Assembly: GCA_009869945.1 (NCBI GenBank)
Contig: WIXG01000023.1
Location: forward strand, 356,840 to 420,839
Direction: 5' to 3'
DNA from: Mesaphorura yosii
Lineage: Eukaryota > Arthropoda > Collembola > Poduromorpha > Tullbergiidae
Length of the DNA: 64,000 nt
Shown: in pieces, positions 38,901 to 48,313 of the stretch
How the letters are laid out: every line of letters begins with the position of its first letter
How positions within the stretch are numbered: the first letter of the stretch is position 1
Program-made: the position numbers and the translations under genes
The notes under the pieces: model-generated
Databases searched by the model: none
Told to the model about the DNA's origin: nothing
Seen by the model: the letters and a program-made list of their open reading frames with translations, nothing else

Positions 38901-39635
38901 ACATATAATAAACGCTTTTATTGCTTCGCAATGTCGTTGGACTGGTTGGACTAGAGCAAGAAATGAGTAATGAACTGCTAAACTCTGCCTGCATTTAATT
39001 ACCGTATTTAAAATTCCGACTCCACTCAGCCTTTCTCTTTTTCGGGTAAAAACTTGAGAACAAGTGCAGTCCGCGGTGGCTGTTTATCACGATTTTCACG
39101 GAGAAAATTACTTCCTGGTTTATTACTTGTGCCTACGTGATTCACTTATTACATGAACAAAAACTTATAAGGATTTGGCTACTCGATGAAGTAATGCTAC
39201 TACCAAACTAACTGAAGAAACTTAATTACAATATGCACTTTCATCGCATGCATAATCATACCCAAAAAGCCCAAAATACTGAAAATGCCCTAGACTATAT
39301 GAGGAAATTATTGCGATTACATATTTCTCATTCCATTCCTGCATTCCAGGCTTTAATTACGTTTTTTCATAACTTGGCAACCCGAACTAGAAAATCGCGT
39401 GGAGTCTTGTGCCGTGCCCTGCCTACGCTGGAGCTTTGGCAAAGCTCAGAACTCAGAAATGAACAAGTCGAGAATTTATTGTTCGTGTAATTAATTCATT
39501 CATAATGCCATAAAATTCTCGGAAACTTGCGAGGGAGTTCAGATTGTGAACATATTTGAGAATTACAAGTCCAGGAAGAAGGAAGCGAAAGCAAAGCCAA
39601 GAAAGCCAGAGCCGTAAGAATTGCACGCAGCATAC
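35961..39635. other. Non-coding stretch
   Basis: About 3.7 kb. At 38445-38533 a short frame with a signal-peptide-like start (MHTVQYEWFVIFLAAEF) ends at a GTGAGT donor, but I find no following exon. Otherwise nothing supported. Confidence 0.35.
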
Positions 39636-40844
39636 CTTCTCAATGACTTTCTTCCTCGACCTGGCCTGAGTTTGAGAAATTGCAACGAGTGCGTTTGACG
39701 TTATTGCTGAACTTGAGCACGAGGACGGTTGCTCCGCTGCTGCTGCTTTTGGTGATGGCTTCAATTTTCTCCTGAATAAACTCATTCTCTTCTTCATTGA
39801 CCTTTTTCCACTCGGCTGCGCTCCCGAAATCGAAATTACGTTGTCACCACTTTTAATCAATTTTGATTGTTTGACATCAAAGCGACGATGCGAATGCGAA
39901 TACGAACTCGAGCTGCTGGAGTCAATTGAATTCTCTTCGTTATCGTCTGCGACTTGCCGTCCAGTCGCAGTCACTCTTCCGACGAGCACCACACGTCTCA
40001 ACTTTTTCCTGAAGGCCTTGACTATAATCTCTTTGAAGTTGCTGCTGTTCTTTGTGCTCTTGATTGCAAATTCATTTTCCGCTCTTTGTTCCTGTTCATT
40101 TACGAGTTCCAATAACAAATCAAGTCTCTCGTGATTACAAAGCAATGCACTAGTTCCCTCCATGACAATCTGATGCAAGGACTGACTTGAATTTAAATCA
40201 ACCTTCCCTTCGCCTTCGTCTTCATTTTCGGTGCTGTTGTTTAGTTGCGTGTTGATTTTATCTTGGCTTTGTAATTTAGATTGCCCGAACACGGAAGCCT
40301 TGGCTTCGGATTCTGGAAGGCAATAAAGTTGAAACTGCTGTTGTTGTTGCCACTGGGCTGCATTTCCTGCTTTTGAAGTGCTTGCATTAGTGCTAATTTG
40401 AGAGTAATCTTGAGCGTTCGTGGCGCAGGGCAACATTTCTTCTTTCCGCTCATCATCATTGTTTTGCTCTATTTCACTCTCGTCTTGGTCTCCGTCTTCG
40501 TCTTCCTCAGCCACATTTTCGAGTAATTGCCATCGTGAGCCTTTTTTCTGATTCTTTCTCCTGCCAACGACCAGCCGAAGCACTCGCTCTACTGCCGGTG
40601 CCCCATCGTAATCATTATCATTACTTTCGCTTTTACCTATTCCAACTTTTGCGGCAACGGCAATTGCTTTCCTCGAAGAGTTTAGCTTTTGGCTCAGGCC
40701 TACGAGCGTGTTTTTGGCCGCTTCCTGAACTGCCAGTGTTGATGGCGTGGATAAACTGCTCCGAAGCGTGTCGCTGATGCGGCTTGTGGGCTTCGCACTC
40801 GCAATTGAAGACATAATTTTATTCACGTGTTTCCGCAGACGCAT
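39636..40844 (-). CDS. Unknown protein, acidic and Ser/Gln-rich (5' exon)
   Basis: A 403-codon open frame on the minus strand, far longer than chance allows, ending at a GTATGC donor (39631-39635) in phase 0. Likely start MRLRKHVNKIM at 40844; the frame stays open upstream to 41000. Features: basic N-terminus, SSLSTPSTLAVQEAAKNTLV, an acidic block EEDEDGDQDESEIEQNNDDE, a Gln run, a possible structured part LLLELVNEQEQRAENEF and FKEIIVKAFRKKLRRVVLVG, then a Lys/Arg-rich end RKKVIEK. No known domain recognised; no signal peptide or membrane helix in the spliced part. The next exon may be 33275-33565 (same phase), giving about 499 residues, with a 6 kb intron that is unusual for this window. Confidence 0.6.
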
Positions 40845-42133
40845 TTTTACGAGTGCGAATTGCAAACAGCCACCAAAACACGAATGTACTGTGCACTCGG
40901 GCTTGAGCGAGCAATTTTTACCACCGTCTCTAGCATACGGGCTTTGGCTTGGTTCGGAGCACGCCTTTGTTTCTTTATTCGGGCTGGGAACAAATAACAA
41001 TAAAATGCGGCTGTTTATGTTTGCTCCGTATTAAGCCCGGCCGTCTTTGTTTCGTTTATGGCCTTTGTAATAACAAACGAATGAGGTCACCTCAGATCAC
41101 ACTGTAAAAATCGGAGTAGTATGCTACTGTGTGTGCAATAAAAGTCTTTGAACTGTCGAACTGGTGAACCGGTGAACTCAGCTCGCTGCTTTGACAGAAA
41201 TGTACAGGCCTGGCAAGATGTTTCTGGTCCACAGGATCCCAGACGGCGAAAGTGATGGCATGTGCCCGATCACGTCACAGTCACATCGCTATCGCAATCA
41301 CTGGTACACTGAATTGCGATTGTGTAATAGTTCAATTAAAATTCCGTGCTCATATGCTTACGACAGCACAACAGCGTACGCTTATTCTCTTTATCTCCTA
41401 TCAGTACCAATTCCATCCATTTCAATGTTCGTGATTGAGTACGGAGCACAGCACAAACAACACGCTAAAAACCAGCAACAGACCAAGTTTGTAGGTGTAG
41501 AGAATAATGGAAATTTTCTAGGAACATTTACACGGCGGTTGTTGTCTATTTGCTCGAGCTGATAATAATTAGAAATTAGTTTCACTCGTGGTGATAAATA
41601 CTGCCTATGTGCATGATGAATAAGTCTGGACAGTTGACGATGTCGTATGATTAAATGAGACTCTAATTTTGACTAGTTTATTTAACGATCCCAGTTTCAG
41701 TATGAATGCATATGTGGAGGAACTGTGAACAGTAGAGCATGGGTTCAAAGTACACACTACATAGAAAATAATAATTTGAAATCATCTGACCAGGCCGACC
41801 GACCGCGACCGTCCTGACAATCACATTTCAGGTCCCCAACTATTTAAAGACCTGGACACAAGAAGGGACAATGCACATTTGGTTTGGGTCAGCCATGACA
41901 TAGGAAAGAATGCAATGTAAGCAATCAACCTCAACAACAGTTCAAAAGAAGGGCACTGCAGCATTGAGGGAAAGAGGCAGAATGCCCAAGAATCAACATA
42001 CTTCAAGGCGAACTGCGAACGCAAAGCACATCGCAAGTTTATTCCAGTGAAGCCAAGTATTAAGCCCGTGCGCGAGAATACGACATGCATTTATTAAGCA
42101 TTTTATCTTAATTAAGAGCATCGACTCATGACT
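40845..42133. other. Non-coding stretch
   Basis: About 1.3 kb between minus-strand genes. No supported frame or notable repeat. Confidence 0.35.
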
Positions 42134-42881
42134 TTATTTATTCGACATTGAACCAATTTGCGGGTAAAGAAGCGTAGAGCGATTCAACTGTACATCATCG
42201 TTACGGTATGCATGATAGAAATGGAAATCTGGTAGTCCTAGCTTGACGCACGATACGACGTATTGATCTTGCACTTGCCAATGAAGTCCAAAGTTCTCAG
42301 GAATGTAAACACTAAACACGACGGAATGTGGGGGCAAGTCACAAGTGCGGGTCAATGGTCGTTGCCTTCCCGTGAAAGCTCCACATTCCTAGCTAGTACT
42401 ACAACCTAATGACTGACTTGAATGCGGCAGATTATGGTTTATTTCCTGAAGTGTGTCATCATCAGTTTACTTTACACAAGTTGACTTCTTGACATCTTGA
42501 CAGATATGTTTGTATTCCCAAGCAATGAACCATGGATGAAGTTCTTGAACTTGTCTTTCAAATACAGTGCGCCTAGAGCGAAGCCGCTTAGAAAGACAGA
42601 AATCTCTGCGACTACACATTTAACTTTGACTAGTTCGGATGGTCGCCAGTTTGGTTGGATGGAATGTGGAATACCTGACTGACAAATACACTTTTGTAGT
42701 TCAGCTTATCATACAAAAGCTCCAATGAATTACCGCATAAATATTTCATTGGAGCTCACGAACTAAATCGGTCGAAACTTGAATGCGTGAATTCGACTTG
42801 TTTTCTAGGAATCTCCTTGCTCAAGACCTTATTTACAAGTACAAATAGCAGCATTATCCACTTTTCCGAATTCTTATTCAT
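42134..42881 (-). CDS. Possible small secreted protein, unknown family
   Basis: Tentative three-exon model, minus strand: 42828-42881 (MNKNSEKWIMLLFVLVNK, signal-peptide-like), 42478-42678 and 42134-42388. The last two exons join in phase 0 with an acceptor CTAGCTAG/GAA and donor GTGTAA; they contain SIQPNWRPSELVKVKCVV, CGAFTGRQRPLTRTCDLPP, SVVFSVYIPENFGLHWQ and VVSCVKLGLPDFHFYHAY. The donor of the first exon (GTCTTG) is weak; the more natural donor GTGAGC farther on gives the wrong phase. The plus strand of the middle exon is also open (FVFPSNEPWMKFLNLSFKY), so strand is not settled. Family not recognised. Confidence 0.35.
42718..42756. repeat. 12-bp inverted repeat
   Basis: AGCTCCAATGAA (42718-42729) and its exact reverse complement (42745-42756), 15 bases apart, inside the putative first intron of the 42 kb gene. 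Confidence 0.7.
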
Positions 42882-44252
42882 GAAATGCAGACACGGAATC
42901 AATTTCCGGTGCAAAGTTTACGTTGAAAAGTTTCTGAATTGATTTTTCTGGAACTTCTTGATGGAGTGGAAGTTAAATTAAGTTAAGCATCTCGTCGAAT
43001 CGGCTTTCGCTCGCCTGCCTGCCTCCGTTTTCGCGTAATCCGTTCCTCGCTCTGAAGTTCGAAGGACCCATTGAATTGAGGATGTTCGGTTTTATTTGAT
43101 AAACTTCCACAAGCCGTCCACATGCCACTGCCATTAATGTCAAGAATATTTTATCCAAAGTGACTTTAGCTTCGTGCGATGCGAAGCGAGATTTCAACTG
43201 AACCTAAAAGTGATTCAAAAAAGTTGCTGCAGATTTATTCAGTCGCTCGTTTCTCTTGCCATTTACTTAAATACGAAAGTTGGAGTGGAGAATGATCGAA
43301 AACCAATGAACGAGAGTACAACGAAGTGATTTTGTAAACATGACCTGACTCTGACTTTGTCTCGATGCCTGGATTTAGAAGCAAGTTTCTATTTTCCAAA
43401 TTCCAAACAACCCACCAAGAATCAACTGCTTCTTCTTGCTTTTAGTTTATGTTTGTGACAGCTCCGTGTAATTAATTACTTCGTGCTGTAGATTATGCGC
43501 GTGGTGGATCCGGTTGGCCGACAATCCGATGAACGTGCCAGAGCAGCAGCCTGAAGCAGGGAAGCAGTTTTGTCTGGAGCGCAGCACAAGCTTCCAGTGT
43601 TTACACAATTGAATCAATATTCCCATCATTTATCATTCCACACAACGACATAACGAGAACCACAGCTAGCAGCACTAACAGCAAACATTAATAATCATGA
43701 TCTGGCCCACCAGGCATTGTTACCACTCGCCGCTTACAACTTTCAATGGAAAATTGATTACGTGGCCACCACGAGCCCGCTGGGACTGATACTACGCTTT
43801 GGCTTGATTCAATTAACGTTTTTACAGAATGTTGAATGAACGAAGAATCAACAGCATAGAATAAGTATCGAAACAAGAATGTAACATAATTAATAGAAGT
43901 CGCCTTAGCCAAGTGACGACATGACAAATGAAATAGGTTGTGAAATTACGACTTAACATTCAGTCAGTTTAGCGAAACGTTTTATATTAAGCATATGCCG
44001 GTGACGCCAGCGATTCGCGAGATGAACGAGATTTGGAGACATAAATAATGTATCAAGAAAAACTCATTTGGCTAAACTTGTAGCACCACAAAGCGTATCG
44101 AGAATCTCGTTTACGTGTGACTCCAACTATTTGAAGGTCAAGGAGAAGTGGAGGCTGAGATTCAAATGCAGATTATCTCACTACGCATTGGGTGGACGCT
44201 GATAACAAGCAGCTTGCTTGCTGTCAGTTCGTCGTTTAGAATATCTAAAGTT
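42882..44252. other. Non-coding stretch left of the hAT insertion
   Basis: About 1.4 kb with no supported gene. Confidence 0.35.
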
Positions 44253-44410
44253 CAGGGCTGCCCAAAATACTCTCTCAAAATTTCACTTCAACATAAAATA
44301 CTTAAAATATAATACATATTTCCCCAAAAATACAAGGTACAAAATACTGGACTCAAAATACACTTTATTCGACTGAAAATACAATTAAGTATTTTGAAAA
44401 TACTTTTCTA
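44253..44410. repeat. Left terminal and subterminal repeats of hAT element
   Basis: After the terminal repeat there are at least six copies of AAAATAC within about 140 bases (for example near 44264, 44288, 44339, 44352). Such arrays are typical transposase-binding sites of hAT elements. Confidence 0.7.
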
Positions 44411-44548
44411 TGCAAGGAGTGCAATTTTATGCTAAAAGAGAACAGTTGGCTTTTAAAAATAAGAGCTTTTCAAAATTACAATCTGACAAGTTCATACGAT
44501 TAGGTGATAAAATCATACCAGCATAGTGTTGCAGCGTTTAGGTTTACT

Positions 44549-45732
44549 TTATGTTAAAGCAAGCAAGCAGGCAAGCAAGCAAGTAAGCGAGAAGGGGAGT
44601 GGCAGTCGTGCAGGAAAAGTCGCAGCGTCCTGTTCATCTCCAGCATCAATTCTTGCGAACTCCAATGAATTAACATTATTGTCTTCGTCGTGATAATTTT
44701 TCTCATCTTGGTCTTCAGGTCTACCTGAGTATTCTGGAAATGCCTTTATCGCTCCATTACCCGTGACAACTGCAGTAAGTTTCTTCGTTGAAATTTCGAA
44801 GAAGTTAATTACTTCCAACAGAATTTCGGAAATCTTGTCAAATGTGTGCAACCCTTGAAAACGGTGGCACCTCAGAGCAGCTAAGCCTCGTTTAAAACTA
44901 TCTTCAATCTAAAATTTGAGAACATAAATTAAAGAAATTAATGCTTTGTCTAAACCGCATTGCTAACGCGGAAAGTAAGTGACTCTTTCCCAATGCACAG
45001 TAACCCCAAGAAATGCTCGTGTTTTCCTTTGACTGTCCAAGCGTTGGCGGTAAGGTAGACGTGTTCTGTTGACTTCAGCTTCGATTTTACAAGTTGCATC
45101 AAGTCTTCTGTGACTTCTGTAACATGACGAGTTAATGGGTTTCTGGATCCGGGTACAACTCTACCGTCTGAGACACCTGAAAATGGAAATCAAATTAATG
45201 GGCAAAAATTGTAGCAGATTCAGGACGAGATTAATTTGTACTATCTAAACTTGCCTATTATTAATGATCTCAAGCTCTTTTCCACTTTGCTCAAGAGATG
45301 CATTGCTTTCACGATGTAGTCCAAATCAGGTTATCTCCTTTGGATCTGATGCTTTGTTTTTGAATCACTGTTCTTGTAAAGCCACTCTGTAAGTGAAGCT
45401 TAAGTTTGCTGACTTGATTGCGGAGCTGCAAAGGACGGCTTCTTTTTCTTAAATTCCGGACCCAAGTCTTTCTTCTCCTTGTTGTAATCTTGTATGATGT
45501 CAAGATGGGCTCCCTGAAACATAATATAATGCACTCCATTGTCCCATAATTGATTGTGCAGGATTTGAAAAGCAGGGGATTCACCTTCAAATGCATCAGA
45601 AAGTTGTAGAGACAGATAGCGAGCCACCGTGACAAGACTTGTTCTTAGGCATAAGTTACACTTTGCACTGATGTTATTCTTCTCATCCTGAGAGAAGAGC
45701 GTGAAGAACGTTCCATCCGAAATTAATGGCAA
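44549..45732 (-). pseudogene. Truncated hAT transposase
   Basis: Minus-strand pieces in order: a BED-like zinc finger remnant (FTLFSQDEKNNISAKCNLCL, with GAHLDIIQDYNKEKK after a probable intron), a helical part (YIVKAMHLLSKVEKSLRSLI), the first catalytic-core strand with VYLTANAWTVKGKHEHFLG (usually T-x-D-x-W-T; here the Asp position is Asn), and LHTFDKISEILLEVINFFEI with KKLTAVVTGNG (usually TDN; here TGN). At least two of the expected acidic catalytic positions are therefore changed. The C-terminal hATC dimerisation region is missing: the frame runs into an AAGC microsatellite and stops at 44549. It should be inactive. Confidence 0.72.
44557..44590. repeat. AAGC microsatellite
   Basis: Imperfect tandem AAGC (AAGCAAGCAAGCAGGCAAGC and on), about eight units, at the point where the transposase frame decays. 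Confidence 0.75.
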
Positions 45733-45836
45733 AACTTGGATGAGAATTGATGCGGTTTATGTTAACTATTCGGTTGCCTCCGCATCACTGTAATGATTTT
45801 GAGTGCGATTCGTCTCTGCGGCAGAGTTCGCGCACG

Positions 45837-45890
45837 CGAACTCGAATGCGTATGCGAACTCGAATGCGTATGCGAACACGAATGAGATGC
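45837..45890. repeat. 18-bp tandem repeat inside the hAT element
   Basis: Unit GCGAACTCGAATGCGTAT, about 2.5 copies with slight change, in the non-coding right half of the element. Confidence 0.75.
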
Positions 45891-46514
45891 GATGCGACTT
45901 ACTGTGACGCTATTGCGAATGTGGAAGGTGTTGCGGCCCTCGGCTGGCGACGGTCTCCGGGCGGACACGGGCTTCTATACCGGACAACTGACGACGATAA
46001 TGACGAGACACGTAAACGGTTAATTTAACTTGGCAAAGAAACGCCAATTTTATTATTCTTAAAATGCTGCCGCTGCTGCTGACTCTCGGGCTCGGACTGA
46101 CAAAAGCTACCTCTACTGCTGCGCTCCGCGCACGCCTCTCCCTTCACTTTGTGTACTCGGCAATGCCCAGCTCACGCAAGGCAAAGCCTCGTACACAGCA
46201 CAAGGAGGAGACGAACGACTCGTTTACATAACATGAACAAAGATTCGGAGTCCCACTCCTTTACATCACTCATCTTTACAAAAGTATGCTTGATAACACC
46301 AACGGATTTCGTCTCTAAACTATTTTTATTTTTAACTGAGCAAAATTAGACTAAATTCCGAGAAGCAGACATTTGGATTAGCGGCCTTCAATGCACTGCA
46401 GCAAATGTCTCTACAAACCACTTGGTGAATACCGCATTTTCGTTGCTTTTCTGCTGCGCACTCCAACCATTCGCAATGCATTCTGCCGTAGATTAATATG
46501 TAAGGGAAAGGTCG

Positions 46515-46655
46515 TTTGAGGTCTCAAAATACAAATTACTACGCAGGTACTGGGTCGCTTAATGAAAATACCAAAGTACCCTTGACTTTCAAAATAGAAA
46601 ATACGTATTTTAAAATACAATATTTCGAAAATACTAGTAACTTGGGCAGCCCTGA
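46515..46655. repeat. Right subterminal and terminal repeats of hAT element
   Basis: Copies of AAAATAC and GTATTTT near 46527, 46564, 46597, 46606, 46612 and 46628, then the terminal repeat TTGGGCAGCCCTG. Confidence 0.7.
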
Positions 46656-46954
46656 CTAAAGTTGGTAAAGTGCTCGGATGGTGATGGCAAGGTCGTCTTT
46701 GCATTTAGCAGTGGAATAATGTTAAGGGTGCTGGCTGAAAAAAATCAGAGCTCTTTGTAACACAATAGAGTAAAGACAGCAGTAGAATAGATGTCAAATG
46801 CAAACGACTTGTTTCAGTTTTAATTTGGCTTCCAGTCAATAACAACTCAATTATAAAACTTACATCAGGCGTGAAGCTGTTGTGTTACGAGAGCCAGAAA
46901 AGAAAGGAATGAAGTCAGCTGTAAGTTAGTCTGGGATCGTTGTTCTGTTTAGAA
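46656..46954. other. Spacer and probable promoter of the SDR gene
   Basis: About 300 bases from the transposon end to the dehydrogenase start. No distinct motif claimed. The transposon lies directly upstream and could influence expression. Confidence 0.35.
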
Positions 46955-48313
46955 ATGTCGCTGTTTCAAAGTTTCTCAAAATTAACCTTAAATGAGTTGA
47001 AACCAAATCTCCGCGTTGGAATCGGAAGCGTGCTACTGACCATTGGCACTCGCATTTTGTGGAGACAATGGCGAGAGTGGAGAACTGAAGAGTGTCTCAA
47101 ATCTTTGCGGCCAGAACGGCTAATCGTGATCAGCGGCTGTGACTCAGGATTGGGATTCGCGATGGCGTACTGGGCTGCCAGACTGAACTACAGAGTGATT
47201 GCTGGCTGTCTCGATGTGGAAAGCCATGGGAGTCAAATTTTGAGGAAAGAATTCGGTCAAAAGCATGTTCTCATTGTGCAGCTTGACGTGACAAAGTCCG
47301 AGAGTCTTCAAAATTTGGTGGTTCAGACGGCAGCTTTTCTGCAAAGGAATTCAGAAACAAATCTCCGTAAGTGATGCATGAAAAGTTATTTCCAAATTGA
47401 ACAGGCCTTGGCCGATAATGAGCCAGCGTCGATATTTAGGTCTCTGGGCAATCATCGCAAATGCAGCAGTCGGATGCTTTGGCGAAGCGTTTTGGTTGAC
47501 GTCTGAACAACAGCACAGCATGATGGATATAAATTTCTGGGGCTCGGTGAATTTTTCAAAAGCATTCGAGCCGTTGCTTCTGACTTATAAAAGTAAGGAA
47601 CTCGCCGAATGATTCCATCTCATTCAGTTCTAGGATAATTGATCCTACCTATCTTTCATGTGTAGGCCGTTTAATAGTTATTACAAGTGATTGTGCCGAA
47701 TTTTCGATCCCGGCTCTGTCAGTGTATTCTGCTACGAAAGCAGCACTTCATTCCTGGGCTCTAGGCTTGCGCCTAGAAGTGGCAAAGTACGGAATCTCAG
47801 TCGTTACGTTCCAACCAGGTTAGAACCAAATTTTGCAGATGGCAGCCTCACCACTCCAAATATTTAAGTGTAAAGCTCTGACTTTGAAAATTTTACTTAT
47901 TTCTACTTTCTTTTACACGTTTAGGCTCGTTCCCGTTTAAGTCCAATCTCTTCTCCAATCAAGGAAGACACTGCGAAAAGATGAAGGGCTCAATGGCGCC
48001 GGCACAGGCGAAATATTATGGCGAGTACTTCGAAGACCTGAATAAATTCGTGATCGGTTTGTTCGACGGTTTGCCACCAACATCCGACCTGCTGACCGAC
48101 AGTATGATATATTCAAAGTTTAAGCACGTCCTGGAAGGAAATGTCGAAAACGAGCCAATTGTGGTGGCGGAAGACCTCGGAGTGCAGATATTTCACTTTT
48201 TAATGAGACGGCTGCCCGTGAAGTACTCCGACCCATTGTTACTCAAATTCGTCAAGTATCCAAGCTGGAAAGAAACGAACACGTTTACTTGTGTGAAAGA
48301 AGTTGATAATTAA
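46955..48313 (+). CDS. Short-chain dehydrogenase/reductase (SDR9C/BDH1-like)
   Basis: Four exons: 46955-47366, 47440-47592, 47666-47818, 47925-48313; 1107 nt, 368 residues. NAD(P)-dependent oxidoreductase of the classical SDR fold. An N-terminal hydrophobic segment (VGIGSVLLTIGTRILW) suggests membrane anchoring. Cofactor loop SGCDSGLGFAMA, the NNAG-equivalent ANAA, catalytic Ser in ITSDCA and YSATK with Tyr and Lys are all present. QLDVTKSESL and VVTFQPGSFPF are typical of the retinol/hydroxysteroid/3-hydroxybutyrate dehydrogenase branch, and the C-terminal AKYYGEYFEDLNKFV supports it. The substrate cannot be told from sequence. The exon 2 acceptor (TTTAG, 47439) is chosen because it restores the frame. 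Confidence 0.92.

Larger units (their letters stand above)
44253..46655 (-). mobile_element. hAT-superfamily DNA transposon
   Basis: Left end CAGGGCTGCCCAA (44253-44265) is the exact reverse complement of the right end (46642-46654). The flanks CTAAAGTT on the left (44245-44252) and CTAAAGTT on the right (46656-46663) form an 8-bp target-site duplication, as expected for hAT elements. About 150 bases inside each end are packed with AAAATAC or its complement. The 2.4 kb body holds a decayed transposase on the minus strand with a BED-finger remnant and RNase-H-like pieces. Ends and duplication are intact, so insertion looks fairly recent. The one extra A between the right repeat and the duplication leaves the exact right edge uncertain by one base. 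Confidence 0.88.

Noticed and set aside
45747-46028. 93-codon plus-strand frame with Arg/Thr/Met repeats in the hAT element
   Set aside because: It is the translation of the 18-bp tandem repeat at 45837-45890.
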